Below are positions 18,940 through 28,376 of a stretch of DNA of 64,000 nt, piece after piece. The stretch's first letter is position 1. Every line of letters starts with the position of its first letter. The position numbers and the translations under genes are program-made. Below the pieces are notes generated by a model. That model was not told the origin of the DNA, searched no databases, and worked only from the letters and a program-made list of their open reading frames with translations. The stretch lies in assembly GCF_900104655.1 (NCBI RefSeq), contig NZ_FNWD01000002.1, positions 1,100,246 through 1,164,245 on the forward strand, written 5' to 3'. This stretch comes from Millionella massiliensis (GTDB lineage: Bacteria > Bacteroidota > Bacteroidia > Bacteroidales > Rikenellaceae).

Positions 18940-20979
18940 CTATTTTTTCAGCCGTTTTTCTGCCTCGACAGCCGATACGACCGTCATCACAGGACGACCG
19001 TCGGGCGTATAGTTGGGCTCATCACAGGCAAAGAGCTGCCGCACCAGCGCATCGGCCTCAACCGGGGTGACGGTCGCCGAACCGCCGGCAAATAAGGCTC
19101 CGCAACAGCTGCGGGCCATGGCCAGCGCCAGTTTTTCACGGTGATTGTCCCGCAGGGAACTGCCCTCTTCCTTGATTTGAGCGAGCAGCTCCTCGAGCGC
19201 CTGCTCGGGCGAGGTTTGTTCTCCCATTTCGACCGGCAGCCCATAGACCACCACCGTCGAACCGCCCATGTCGCGCAGGTCGAAACCCATTGCGGCAAGT
19301 TCCGACGCGTTTTCCATCAACAGGAAATGGTCGGCCGGAGCCAGTTCCACGGTGCGCGGGAAGAGTTCGCGCTGTCCGACCACCGAGAAGTCGTTCTCCA
19401 TCCGGCGAAGGAACTCCTCGTATACGACACGCAGCCGGGCCCGCGCCCGATCGACAATGACCACACCGTCGGCCGTCGTGGTGACGATGTATTTGCCGCC
19501 GCCGAAGACCAGACTGCGCGGTACGACCGCCGCTGCGGCCGCCATCGGCGAACTGCTATCGGTCGATGTTTCGGCAGGCGCCTCCGCCAGCGGCAACTGG
19601 GTCTGAAGCACGCGGGGTTCCTCTTCAGCCGGTGATTCATAGTCGCTGTAGGTCTCCTCGCCGGGCAGCAGGGAGGTCGGCGCGGCGGTCGGATTGCTGA
19701 AATCGGGTATCGTGAGCGACGGAGGGATCATCTCCGTAAAGGGAGCCTGCTCGGGGTCGTCAAACGCACGGGCACGCGAGGCTCCGTAGCCGGACGAGGC
19801 CGAGGCCGACGGACTGTCCCACTCCTTGCGGTCGTAGCTGTGGAACGGGTTGTAGTTGTCACGCACCGACACGGGAGGCGGAGCGGGCATCTCGCGACGG
19901 GCTGACGTTGCGCCCTGCGTATTATATATCGGTATTTCGAGGCCGGGCACGGGGTTGTCGAAGTCGAGCATCGGCACGACGTTGTGTTTGCCGAGACTCC
20001 GCGCAACGGCCGAAGCGAGCATCTGCCACAGAGCCTGCTCGTCGTCGAATTTGATTTCGGTCTTCTGGGGATGGATATTGACATCGAGCCGCGCGGGATC
20101 GACATCGATATAGACAAAGTAGGAGGGCGTATATCCGAACGGCAGCAGTTTGCTGTATCCGTTCACGACGGCCTTTTGCAGGTATGCACTGCGGAAATAA
20201 CGGCCGTTCACGAAAAAGAACTGTTCGGAACCGCTCTTCTTGGCGGTGGCGGGCAGACCGATATAGCCTCCGATCCTGACAATCGGGGTATCGACTTCGA
20301 TATCGAGCAGTTTGTCTCCGGTCTTGCGTCCCACGATGGCCGAAATACGCTGTCGCAATCCGCTGGGGATCAAATTAAAGAGTGTCTTATCATCGGCCAC
20401 GAGCGTAAAGGCCAACTCGGGATGGCAAAGGGCCACCCGCTGAAATTCGGCGATGATCTGTTTGGTTTCGGTGCTGTCGGCCTTCAGGAATTTCCGCCGC
20501 GCGGGGGTGTTGAAAAAGAGGTTCCGCACGGTGATCTGCGTACCGCGCGGACAACTGACGCATTCGGCCCGGGCATCGGCCTCGGTGCCGCCGGCAATGG
20601 TCACGAGCGTGCCGACTTCGTCCTCGGCTCGCCGGGTGCGCAGTTCGACTTCGGCGACGGAAGCGATCGAGGCCAGCGCCTCGCCGCGGAAACCGAAGGT
20701 CCGCAACGCAAATAAGTCGCCGGACTTCCGGATTTTGGAGGTAGCGTGCCGGGCAAAGCAGACGACGGCATCGCCGGCCGCCATGCCGCACCCGTCGTCA
20801 ATCACCTGAACGATGCTTTTCCCGCCGTCACGGACAATGACGCTGATGTGCTGCGCACCGGCGTCCACGGCATTTTCCATCAGCTCTTTGACCATGGAAG
20901 CGGGACGCTGCACCACCTCGCCGGCAGCGATCTGGTTGGCTACGTTATCGGGTAATATTTGAATCAGGTTTCCGGACAC
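18940..20979 (-). CDS. mutL: DNA mismatch repair protein MutL
   Basis: A 679-residue GHKL ATPase that links MutS to downstream repair steps. The N-terminal ATPase is clear: IAAGEVVQRPASMVKEL near 17-33, DDGCGM, GFRGEALASI and the GTQITVRNLFFNTPARRKFL loop. A Pro/Ser-rich linker runs from about 340 to 490. The C-terminal dimerisation domain is present, but the usual endonuclease motif DQHA(x)2E is replaced by DRARARLR near residue 510, and the CPHGRP-type motif reads TPDGRP near the end, so nicking activity looks doubtful. Translation starts at GTG (20979). A 99-residue membrane protein gene lies upstream. Confidence 0.96.
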   Translation of the reverse strand: MSGNLIQILPDNVANQIAAGEVVQRPASMVKELMENAVDAGAQHISVIVRDGGKSIVQVIDDGCGMAAGDAVVCFARHATSKIRKSGDLFALRTFGFRGEALASIASVAEVELRTRRAEDEVGTLVTIAGGTEADARAECVSCPRGTQITVRNLFFNTPARRKFLKADSTETKQIIAEFQRVALCHPELAFTLVADDKTLFNLIPSGLRQRISAIVGRKTGDKLLDIEVDTPIVRIGGYIGLPATAKKSGSEQFFFVNGRYFRSAYLQKAVVNGYSKLLPFGYTPSYFVYIDVDPARLDVNIHPQKTEIKFDDEQALWQMLASAVARSLGKHNVVPMLDFDNPVPGLEIPIYNTQGATSARREMPAPPPVSVRDNYNPFHSYDRKEWDSPSASASSGYGASRARAFDDPEQAPFTEMIPPSLTIPDFSNPTAAPTSLLPGEETYSDYESPAEEEPRVLQTQLPLAEAPAETSTDSSSPMAAAAAVVPRSLVFGGGKYIVTTTADGVVIVDRARARLRVVYEEFLRRMENDFSVVGQRELFPRTVELAPADHFLLMENASELAAMGFDLRDMGGSTVVVYGLPVEMGEQTSPEQALEELLAQIKEEGSSLRDNHREKLALAMARSCCGALFAGGSATVTPVEADALVRQLFACDEPNYTPDGRPVMTVVSAVEAEKRLKK

Positions 20980-21160
20980 GAATTATCTTCGAAAAAACTA
21001 ATATCTGTTTGAACAAACCGTCCCCCATTTGGGTTTATCCGCACGCATCGGCCCTCAGGCCTGCGACCGCACCGGCCGCAACACGGGTCCCGCCTGCACA
21101 CGCTCCCTGCCGGGGCATCTCTCAGCAAGGCCTATCTCTGCGGTCACACTCGCCGAACGA

Positions 21161-21460
21161 TCAGAAGGCTCGCCCGAAATAGGTGAACATCAGATAGAGC
21201 ACGAGCACCACACAACCGAGGAAAATGACGGTACGAATGGCGGTTCGCTTGCTGCGTTGTGCCCGTTCGCGTTCGCGTTCCTGCATGCGCAGCAACCGCC
21301 GCTCACGGATATACATCCCGGGTTTGTACTCGCCTTCGGCATACTCTTCGCCGAGCAACATCCGGCGACGGGCTTCGCGTTCTTCGGCTTCCGGATCCCA
21401 GTAGCGGGGTTTGTATTCGAATTGGCGCGGTTTGCGACCGAAACCTTTGAATCCTAACAT
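21161..21460 (-). CDS. Small Arg/Glu-rich protein with C-terminal membrane segment
   Basis: A 99-residue protein whose first 74 residues are highly charged (many Arg and Glu, with aromatic Tyr/Trp near 16-22), followed by one membrane segment at about 75-93 and a short tail. This predicts a tail-anchored or single-pass protein with a cytoplasmic N-terminus. I recall similar small hypothetical genes beside mutL in Bacteroidota, but the function is unknown. A TATCTTTG box lies 26 bp upstream; mutL starts 181 bp upstream on the same strand... the order on the minus strand is this gene, then mutL. Confidence 0.75.
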   Translation of the reverse strand: MLGFKGFGRKPRQFEYKPRYWDPEAEEREARRRMLLGEEYAEGEYKPGMYIRERRLLRMQERERERAQRSKRTAIRTVIFLGCVVLVLYLMFTYFGRAF

Positions 21461-21485
21461 GGTTGTGCGAAGTGTATTAATTGGA

Positions 21486-21493
21486 CAAAGATA
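21486..21493 (-). promoter_or_regulatory. -7 box TATCTTTG for the small membrane gene (and mutL)
   Basis: Minus-strand TAnnTTTG match, 25 bp upstream of the ATG at 21460. The mutL gene lies downstream and may share it. Confidence 0.65.
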
Positions 21494-21688
21494 GTATATT
21501 TTAAACGTTCATAGTCGGATTTTCATTATACGGAATCACATTTTTGTATTCGTCGCCCACCCTGCACATTTTCCCCAGGAAGGCGCTTCGACCGCCCTTG
21601 CACCCCCTCACCGATTCTCTCGGGCTCCATCCGTTTCGCGGTTCCCTACCCTCTGCCCCACAGGCACGCCTTCTTCTCTCCCTACAAG

Positions 21689-21732
21689 CGAGCACGGGGT
21701 GTCTCTCCGCCTGGAGAGACACCCCGTGCTCG
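21689..21732 (-). terminator. Strong hairpin after pgi
   Basis: A perfect stem of about 20 bp (CGAGCACGGGGTGTCTCTCC with its complement) and loop GCCT, 23 bp past the pgi stop. No U-tract follows. Confidence 0.6.
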
Positions 21733-21754
21733 GGTATTGCCCTGTTCTGTCGCC

Positions 21755-23119
21755 TTAGAGGCGTTTGCGAAGTGCTTCGCCTTCGGCTTCGTAGCCCGGT
21801 TTGCCTAGCAGCGCGAACATGTTTTTCTTGTAGGCTTCGACACCCGGCTGGTCGAAGGGATTGACTCCGAGTGCATAACCACTGATACCGCATGCCTTTT
21901 CGAACATGTAGAGCAGCGCTCCGATCGAGTGGGCGTCGATCTGCGGAATTTCGACCGCAATGTTCGGCACGCCGCCGTCCACGTGGGCGAGCATGGTACC
22001 GAGGATAGCCATCTGGTTGACTTCGCTGATCCGTTTGCCGGCCAGGAAGTTCAGCCCGTCAAGGTTCTCGGCATCGGCTTCGATCTTGAAGGTGTGGGCC
22101 GGCTGAGCCACGCGGATCACCGTTTCGAAGAGGGTGCGTTCGCCCTGCTGGATATACTGGCCCATCGAGTGCAGGTCGGCGGTCAGGGTCACCGAAGCGG
22201 GGAAGATACCGCGACCGTCTTTACCTTCACTTTCGCCGTAGAGCTGTTTCCACCACTCGCCGATGTTCTGGAGTTTCGGTTCGTACGAGGCCAGGATTTC
22301 GATCTTCTTGCCGGCACGATAGAGGGCGGTACGTGCGGCGGCATACTGCATCGAGGGGTTTTCGGCAAACGGAGCCGTAGCGGTGAGTTTTTCCATTTCG
22401 ACCGCACCGGCCACCAGTCCGCGGATGTCGACACCGGCCACGGCCAGCGGCAGCAGGCCCACCGGGGTCAGCACCGAGTAACGTCCGCCGACGTTGTCCG
22501 GAATCACGAAAGTTTTGTACCCTTCGGTATCGGCCAGCGTGCGGAGTGCGCCTTTCGAGGCGTCGGTCACGGCCACGATCCGTTTGGCAGCTTCGGCTTT
22601 GCCGTAGCGTTTTTCGATCTGGTCGCGGATGATGCGGAAAGCGATGGCGGGTTCGGTTGTGGTACCCGACTTGGAGATGACGATCGTAGCAATATCGTAG
22701 TCCTTGACGGCTTCGAGCAGTTCCCAGGTGTAGTCTTCGCTGATGTTCTGGCCGGCAAAGAGCACTTTGGGGTTGGTGCCTTTTTTCGGAGCGGTAAGGT
22801 TGTCGAACGAGCCGCTGAGCGCTTCGAGAACGGCTTTGGCTCCGAGGTACGAACCGCCGATGCCGATGGCGATCACAATGTCGGCTTCGTCGCGGAGCGT
22901 TTTGGCCGCAGCTTCGATTTCGGCAATCTGGCTATCGGTGATCGACGAGGGGAGGGTCACCCAGCCCAGGAAATCGTTGCCTTTTCCTTCACCGCTGTGC
23001 ACCAGCTGGTGGGCAGCTTCGATTTCGGGTTTGAGGGCTTCGATGTCGGCAGCGGTCACCGTGGAGGCCGGAGCCAGGATTTTGTCGATCTGTACGTTTA
23101 CACTTTTCATGGTGTGCAT
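21755..23119 (-). CDS. pgi: Glucose-6-phosphate isomerase
   Basis: A 454-residue glycolytic enzyme interconverting glucose 6-phosphate and fructose 6-phosphate. The first SIS-type domain has [12 protein letters not shown], and [11 protein letters not shown] binds the sugar phosphate. [22 protein letters not shown] carries the family signature, and [20 protein letters not shown] the second. The length fits the bacterial short type. Two nearby ATGs (23119 and 23110) are possible; the first abuts the gpsA stop directly, suggesting coupled translation. Glucose and glycerophosphate metabolism therefore share an operon here. Confidence 0.97.
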   Translation of the reverse strand: MHTMKSVNVQIDKILAPASTVTAADIEALKPEIEAAHQLVHSGEGKGNDFLGWVTLPSSITDSQIAEIEAAAKTLRDEADIVIAIGIGGSYLGAKAVLEALSGSFDNLTAPKKGTNPKVLFAGQNISEDYTWELLEAVKDYDIATIVISKSGTTTEPAIAFRIIRDQIEKRYGKAEAAKRIVAVTDASKGALRTLADTEGYKTFVIPDNVGGRYSVLTPVGLLPLAVAGVDIRGLVAGAVEMEKLTATAPFAENPSMQYAAARTALYRAGKKIEILASYEPKLQNIGEWWKQLYGESEGKDGRGIFPASVTLTADLHSMGQYIQQGERTLFETVIRVAQPAHTFKIEADAENLDGLNFLAGKRISEVNQMAILGTMLAHVDGGVPNIAVEIPQIDAHSIGALLYMFEKACGISGYALGVNPFDQPGVEAYKKNMFALLGKPGYEAEGEALRKRL

Positions 23120-24133
23120 CTATTTTAGTTGATCCAATATGCTTTTGATTTGGGCGGCAGGATTTTTCCGCTCGTAGAGGATGCCGTAGACCGCCTCGGC
23201 AATGGGCATCTCGATGCCGAAACGGGCGCGGAGCCGGTGGATACAGTCGGCGGCATAGTAACCTTCGGCAATCATGTTCATCTCCATCTGGGCGTTTTTG
23301 ACGGAGTACCCTTTGCCGATCATCACGCCGAAAGTGCGGTTACGGCTGAACTGCGAGTAGCAGGTCACGAGCAGGTCGCCCAGGTAGGCCGAGTTGCAGA
23401 CGTTCCGTTCGGCTTCGAACGTAGAGGTCAGGAAGTGCTCCATCTCGAGGGCCGAGTTGGAGATCAGCACAGCCAGGAAGTTATCGCCGTAACCGAGCCC
23501 GTGGGCAATACCGACCGCGATGGCGTAGATATTTTTGAGCACGGCGGCATATTCGGCGCCGTAGATATCGGCCGACGTTGTGACGCGGATATAGTCGTTG
23601 GCAAACTTGTCGCCAAGCATCCGGGCGATTTCGGGATCCTTGCAGACCATCGTCAGGTAGGAGAGCCGTTCGAGGGCGACCTCTTCGGCATGACAGGGGC
23701 CCGTAACGATTCCGATCCGGTCGAAGGGGACGCCGTAGCGCTGGTTGAGCCACTCGGCCACGGTCAGGTAGCCGTCCGGGACGATGCCTTTGATGGCCGA
23801 GATGATGAATTTCCCGTCGAGTGCGTGGCGGTCGAGCGGTTCGAGCGTAAGGCCGAGGAAGGCCGAGGGTACGGCAACGATGATGACATCGCTGTCGCGC
23901 ACGGCGCTGGCAATGTCGCTCGTGACGGTGAGCCGGTCGGTAAAGAAGTGAACCTGGCTGAGGTACTTGGGATTGGTACGATGGGCGGCCAGGTGGGCCT
24001 TGACGTCGGGATTACGCACGTGCCACCGCACGGTGTTGCCGTTTTCGAGCAAGATCTTGACGATGGCCGTAGCCCAACTGCCGTAGCCGACGACGGCACA
24101 GATGGAGTCTTTATGGATCCGGGGTTGTGACAT
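23120..24133 (-). CDS. gpsA: Glycerol-3-phosphate dehydrogenase [NAD(P)+]
   Basis: A 337-residue enzyme that reduces dihydroxyacetone phosphate to glycerol 3-phosphate for phospholipid synthesis. The N-terminal Rossmann fold shows GYGSWATAI near residues 17-25. VTGPCHAEEVAL is the family substrate motif, and AVLKNIYAIAVG supplies the catalytic lysine of the C-terminal domain. The stop codon touches the pgi start, so the two are cotranscribed. A degenerate TACCTTTA box lies upstream. Confidence 0.95.
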   Translation of the reverse strand: MSQPRIHKDSICAVVGYGSWATAIVKILLENGNTVRWHVRNPDVKAHLAAHRTNPKYLSQVHFFTDRLTVTSDIASAVRDSDVIIVAVPSAFLGLTLEPLDRHALDGKFIISAIKGIVPDGYLTVAEWLNQRYGVPFDRIGIVTGPCHAEEVALERLSYLTMVCKDPEIARMLGDKFANDYIRVTTSADIYGAEYAAVLKNIYAIAVGIAHGLGYGDNFLAVLISNSALEMEHFLTSTFEAERNVCNSAYLGDLLVTCYSQFSRNRTFGVMIGKGYSVKNAQMEMNMIAEGYYAADCIHRLRARFGIEMPIAEAVYGILYERKNPAAQIKSILDQLK

Positions 24134-24251
24134 CTCTACGATTTAGTAGAGGTAAAGGTAATACTTTTTCGGGACAATCTTTTGCATTTCCGGCAGACAT
24201 AGCCTCCACCGCCCCATTTTGAACATCCCGATCACCGTCGTATTGTATGCA

Positions 24252-24293
24252 GAGCGGCCGGACGGGATCGGTATGGATCCCGTCCGGCCGCTC
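24252..24293 (-). terminator. Hairpin downstream of rodA
   Basis: A perfect 18-bp stem (GAGCGGCCGGACGGGATC with its complement) and a 6-nt loop, about 94 bp past the rodA stop and upstream of gpsA. There is little U-tract on the minus strand. Confidence 0.6.
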
Positions 24294-24386
24294 TTATTCG
24301 TTCCATTCCCTCCCGTTCGACACGCTCCGACAGGGCCGGCCATCCGCCGAAGAGAGCCCCTGCCGGCCGCTCCGCTTCCCTAAACG

Positions 24387-25862
24387 TTACAGCAGTTTTC
24401 GGGCGTTTTCGTCATACTGCGAAGCGTCGAGCCGGATGGCCACAAAGAGCAGCATTGTGAAGGCCAGCAGCGACGACCCCCCGTAACTGAAGAAAGGCAG
24501 CGGAATGCCGACCACGGGGAAGAGTCCGATGGTCATTCCGATGTTGATGGCGAAGTGCACGAAGAAGATGGCGGCCACAGAGTAGCAGTAAATTCGTCCG
24601 AAGGGTTCTTTCTGCCGTTCGCCCATGCGCATCAGGCGCAGGATCAGGAAAAAGAAGAGCGCCACAACGGCCAGCGACCCGACGAATCCCCACTCTTCGC
24701 CGACGGTACAGAAGATGAAGTCGGTACTCTGTTCGGGCACGAAGCTGAAGCGGGTCTGCGTACCGCCAAGGAATCCTTTGCCGAAGAAGCCGCCCGACCC
24801 AATGGCGATTTTGGACTGGATCACGTTGTAGCTCCATCCGTGGGGGTCGTTTTCGATGCCGAGCAGGTCGAGGATACGTTTTTGCTGGTGGACCTGCAGG
24901 ATGTTGTTGAAGGCGTAGTCGACCACCTCGGTAAAGATCACGGCACCGGCGAACAGCAGCACGAACTGCCAAAGGTTGGCCAATCGGTGACGCACCCCGT
25001 AGCGCACCAGCCACGGGATCGAAAGCGCCACCCCGATCAGCATGGCATAGTTGAATCCGAGGCTGACACCGAAACAGGTGGTCACAACGAACACCCCCAC
25101 AGCCAGCAGCAGCACGAGCGCCAGGTAGCGCACGGCGTCACGCCAGTTCCGGTTCACGAACCCCTGCACCACCAGACACAGCAGCAGCACGATGAAGAGG
25201 ATGGGCAGCGGCTCGAGCAGAAACGAGATGATGAACAGGAAGGCCAGCATCAGCACCACCACATAAAGTGCCGAGCCGAATCCTTCGCGATAGAGCATGA
25301 TGAAGAAGGCGGCGAAGACCATGGCCGACCCGGTATCGTTCTGGGCCAGAATCAGCAGCACCGGCAGCCCGATAATCAATCCGATATAATAAAGCGCCTT
25401 GGCCGAGTGGAGGTTGAAGTTGTAGGCGCTCATGTACCGGGCCAGAGCCAGGGCCGTGACGAACTTCATGAACTCGGCGGGTTGTATCTGGGCGGAGCCG
25501 ATCACCAGCCAGGCTTTCGCCCCGTTGATCTCCTTGCCGAAAAAGAGCACAAAGAGCATCACGGCGAGCATCAGCATATAGAACGGATAGGCCAGCATGT
25601 GCCAGTACTTACCGTCAATCAGCAGGATCGAGATGGCCAGACAGAAGCTGACACCAATCCAGAGGGTCTGCATCCCGTAACGCTGGCTCAGGTCGAAAAT
25701 ACTGGCCTGCTCCTCGTTATAAACGGCGGCGTAGATATTGACCCAGCCGAAGAAGACCATCAGCACATAGATGCCGACCGTCCACCAGTCGATGTCGGCG
25801 GCAAAAAGCCGACCGCCGGAATTGCCTTCGCCCGGTGTGATTTTACTGGCCTCGTTTGTCAT
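24387..25862 (-). CDS. rodA: Rod-shape peptidoglycan polymerase RodA
   Basis: A 491-residue SEDS-family membrane protein that polymerises lipid II into glycan strands with its partner PBP2. About ten membrane segments are visible. SEDS motifs include GAKAWLVIGSAQIQPAEFMK, the QSKIAIGSGGFFGKGFLGGTQT region and VGIPLPFFSYGGSSLLAF near the C-terminus. It is longer than the 370-residue E. coli RodA, with extra hydrophobic sequence in the middle (about 200-320), as in other Bacteroidota. Its start overlaps the end of the PBP2 gene by 20 bp, consistent with a 1:1 partner pair. It is the last gene of the shape cluster. Confidence 0.95.
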   Translation of the reverse strand: MTNEASKITPGEGNSGGRLFAADIDWWTVGIYVLMVFFGWVNIYAAVYNEEQASIFDLSQRYGMQTLWIGVSFCLAISILLIDGKYWHMLAYPFYMLMLAVMLFVLFFGKEINGAKAWLVIGSAQIQPAEFMKFVTALALARYMSAYNFNLHSAKALYYIGLIIGLPVLLILAQNDTGSAMVFAAFFIMLYREGFGSALYVVVLMLAFLFIISFLLEPLPILFIVLLLCLVVQGFVNRNWRDAVRYLALVLLLAVGVFVVTTCFGVSLGFNYAMLIGVALSIPWLVRYGVRHRLANLWQFVLLFAGAVIFTEVVDYAFNNILQVHQQKRILDLLGIENDPHGWSYNVIQSKIAIGSGGFFGKGFLGGTQTRFSFVPEQSTDFIFCTVGEEWGFVGSLAVVALFFFLILRLMRMGERQKEPFGRIYCYSVAAIFFVHFAINIGMTIGLFPVVGIPLPFFSYGGSSLLAFTMLLFVAIRLDASQYDENARKLL

Positions 25863-27669
25863 ACATCGGATAGTTTAGGATCATCTCTTTGATTTGCCGT
25901 TCCATATCGGGTCGGGTGACGGTATCGGTCAGGTACTTTTCGACGAGCAGGCTGGCGATCGGCGCTGCGGCCGTAGCTCCCCAGCGGCCGTGCTCGACGT
26001 AGACCGACACGACGATCTTGGGGTTGTCGCGCGGGGCGAAACAGAGGAAGGTCGAGTGGTCGGGACCGGCCGGGTTCTGGGCCGTACCGGTCTTGCCGCA
26101 GATGTCGAGTCCCGGGACGGCGAATCGGGTGGCCGTACCGGCCACGTTCACCGCTTCGTACATCCCCTCGACGATCGGCTCGAAGTGTTTGGGATCGACC
26201 ATCGTGTAGTTCTTCTTGTAGAAGCGCGCATCGATGGAGTCTTGACCGGCGATCTTTTTCACCACGTGAGGAATATAGTAGTAACCGCGATTGGCGATGG
26301 TGGCACCGAGGTTGGCCAGCTGAAGCGGCGTAACACCCAACTCGCCCTGTCCGATGGCCAGCGAGATGACCGTGAGCGAGTTCCAACTGCCACGGTAGCG
26401 ACGGTCGTAGAAGTCGGACGTGGGTACATAGCCGGCCAGCTCGTCCCAAAAGTCCGATTCGAGCTTGCGTCCGAAGCCGAAACTTTCGACATACTCGTGC
26501 CATTTGTCGAAACCGCCCTTGGTGATGCCGCCATACTTCCGGTTGTCGAGAATATCGCGCAGTACATAGCAGAAGTAGGCGTTGCAGGAGTTGGCCGTAG
26601 CCTGCACCAGGTTCAGCGGCGAGAAGTGGCTGTGGCACTTGACACCACGGCCGATGGTGTACCCGTTGTAACACGGGTGGAGATCTTCGGCGCGACAGAC
26701 GCCCTCCTGCAGGCCGATCAGCCCGTTGACCACCTTGAAGGTCGATCCGGGTGGGTAGCGCGACATGACGGCGCGGTTGAAGAGGGGGTGACGGCCGTTG
26801 CGCAACAGCTCCATGTAGTTGTTACCGAGGTCGCGGCCGACGAGTTTGTCGGGGTCGTACGAGGGGCTGCTGGCCATCACGAGGATTTCGCCCGTGGCGG
26901 GTTCGATAGCCACCACCGAACCGACCTTGCCGGCCATCAACTGCTCGGCATACTCCTGAAGCCGCGCGTCGATCGTGCAGGTTATGGCCTTGCCGGGAAT
27001 GGGGAGGGTGTCGTAGCGGCCGTCGGCATAGGAGCCCTGCGGCATCCCGTGAACGTCGACCAGTTCGACCTTGACCCCTTTGGTCCCGCGCAGGTACTCT
27101 TCATACGACTTTTCGATCCCGCTCTTGCCGATATAGTCGCCCATGCGATAGTAGGGGTCGCGTTTGATGGTGGCCTCGTCGACTTCGTTGATGTAGCCGA
27201 GCAGGTTGCCGGCAATCTTGCGGGGGTAGGTCCGCGAGGTGCGGTACTGGGTGTAGAAACCGACCAGGTGGCGCTCGTCGAGTTTGAGTTTGACCTCTTT
27301 GGGCAGCTGCTTGAAGATCATCGAGGGACGACGACGGGAGTAGCTGCGGGCCTTGTCGAGGGCCTTGCGCACCTCTTCGACGGTCACGCCGAGCGTATTG
27401 GCCAGGAAGGCAGTGTCGAAAGGTTCGACGTCGCGCGGCACCACCATCAGGTCGTAGGATTCGGTACTCTGGACCAGAAACTCGCCGTTGCGGTCATACA
27501 CTTCGCCGCGGGGCGGATACTGCACCATGTAGCGCATGGCGTTGTTGCGGGCCGAGTCTTTGTAGTCGCTGTCGATCACCTGGAGCCAGAAGAGGCGGCC
27601 GACGATCAGCAGTACGACGATCAGCAGGCTGAGCTGCAATATTTTCTGACGGTTATATCCGGAGTTCAT
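25843..27669 (-). CDS. mrdA: Penicillin-binding protein 2 (rod-shape transpeptidase)
   Basis: A 608-residue class B PBP that cross-links the peptidoglycan made by RodA during elongation. A single membrane anchor lies at about 12-29, the pedestal/dimerisation domain at about 45-240 and the transpeptidase domain after that. The active-site serine is in YPPGSTFKV, the second motif is ANSCNAYFCY (SxN) and the third is CGKTGTAQNP (KTG). The ATG at 27669 directly precedes the anchor. It lies between mreD and rodA and overlaps rodA by 20 bp. Confidence 0.96.
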   Translation of the reverse strand: MNSGYNRQKILQLSLLIVVLLIVGRLFWLQVIDSDYKDSARNNAMRYMVQYPPRGEVYDRNGEFLVQSTESYDLMVVPRDVEPFDTAFLANTLGVTVEEVRKALDKARSYSRRRPSMIFKQLPKEVKLKLDERHLVGFYTQYRTSRTYPRKIAGNLLGYINEVDEATIKRDPYYRMGDYIGKSGIEKSYEEYLRGTKGVKVELVDVHGMPQGSYADGRYDTLPIPGKAITCTIDARLQEYAEQLMAGKVGSVVAIEPATGEILVMASSPSYDPDKLVGRDLGNNYMELLRNGRHPLFNRAVMSRYPPGSTFKVVNGLIGLQEGVCRAEDLHPCYNGYTIGRGVKCHSHFSPLNLVQATANSCNAYFCYVLRDILDNRKYGGITKGGFDKWHEYVESFGFGRKLESDFWDELAGYVPTSDFYDRRYRGSWNSLTVISLAIGQGELGVTPLQLANLGATIANRGYYYIPHVVKKIAGQDSIDARFYKKNYTMVDPKHFEPIVEGMYEAVNVAGTATRFAVPGLDICGKTGTAQNPAGPDHSTFLCFAPRDNPKIVVSVYVEHGRWGATAAAPIASLLVEKYLTDTVTRPDMERQIKEMILNYPMYDKRGQ

Positions 27670-27863
27670 ATTTGGTTTTTCGTTCGGTTCGGCAAGCGAT
27701 CGCGGATCGCGTCGCCGAACCCTGGGGGGATTTCAGTACGAACAGCACGCTGCTGTCCGCCACGCTGAACGATGCAGTGCGGCACCGCCCGCGACCCGTC
27801 GGGGCAAACAGCCCGAACGTGCGCGAAGAACCGCAGGGTTCCAGATTCCACCGCCCGCCGGGA

Positions 27864-28376
27864 TCACATTTTAATCTCCGCGTGGGCGAAGGGCAGGTGG
27901 AGGAAGTAGATAATCACTACACTAAAGAGCGAGCTGAGCAGAATGCGCAGGGCAATGGCCCAGGCTTCGCCGGAGAAGTCTTCGAGAATGAAGAAGGGGA
28001 TGTTGAACAGCAGCACCATGACGGCGACGTAGCGGAAGAACTTACCCAATCCGACTCGGGCCGCAGTGGGGATACCGCCATCGTACACCATCTCTTTGCC
28101 CAGCAGCAGTCCGGCCACCGTCGGACGCACGAAGGCGAGCCAGGTGGAGGCCACGGTTTGCAGTCCGGCTGTTCCGGACATGAAATCGACCGCCCCGCCG
28201 GTGATAAAGCCGAGCAGGAGCAGGCTCCAGCCGGGCGTATCGAGCGGCAGCAGGATCAGGAACATGATGTAGATATAGGGGTTTACGATCCCGCCAAGGT
28301 TGATGTTGTCGAAGACAAACTCCTGCAGCACGAGCAGCAGCAAAAAGATCGCACAGTATTCCAAGAATCGGATCAT
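27864..28376 (-). CDS. mreD: Rod shape-determining protein MreD
   Basis: A 170-residue integral membrane protein with five to six hydrophobic segments, part of the MreBCD elongation complex. Sequence conservation in this family is weak, but the hydropathy, length and position between mreC and PBP2 identify it. VNPYIYIMFLILLPLDTPGWSLL near residues 32-55 is typical of Bacteroidota MreD. Its ATG overlaps the mreC stop by four bases (ATGA), indicating translational coupling. Confidence 0.9.
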   Translation of the reverse strand: MIRFLEYCAIFLLLLVLQEFVFDNINLGGIVNPYIYIMFLILLPLDTPGWSLLLLGFITGGAVDFMSGTAGLQTVASTWLAFVRPTVAGLLLGKEMVYDGGIPTAARVGLGKFFRYVAVMVLLFNIPFFILEDFSGEAWAIALRILLSSLFSVVIIYFLHLPFAHAEIKM

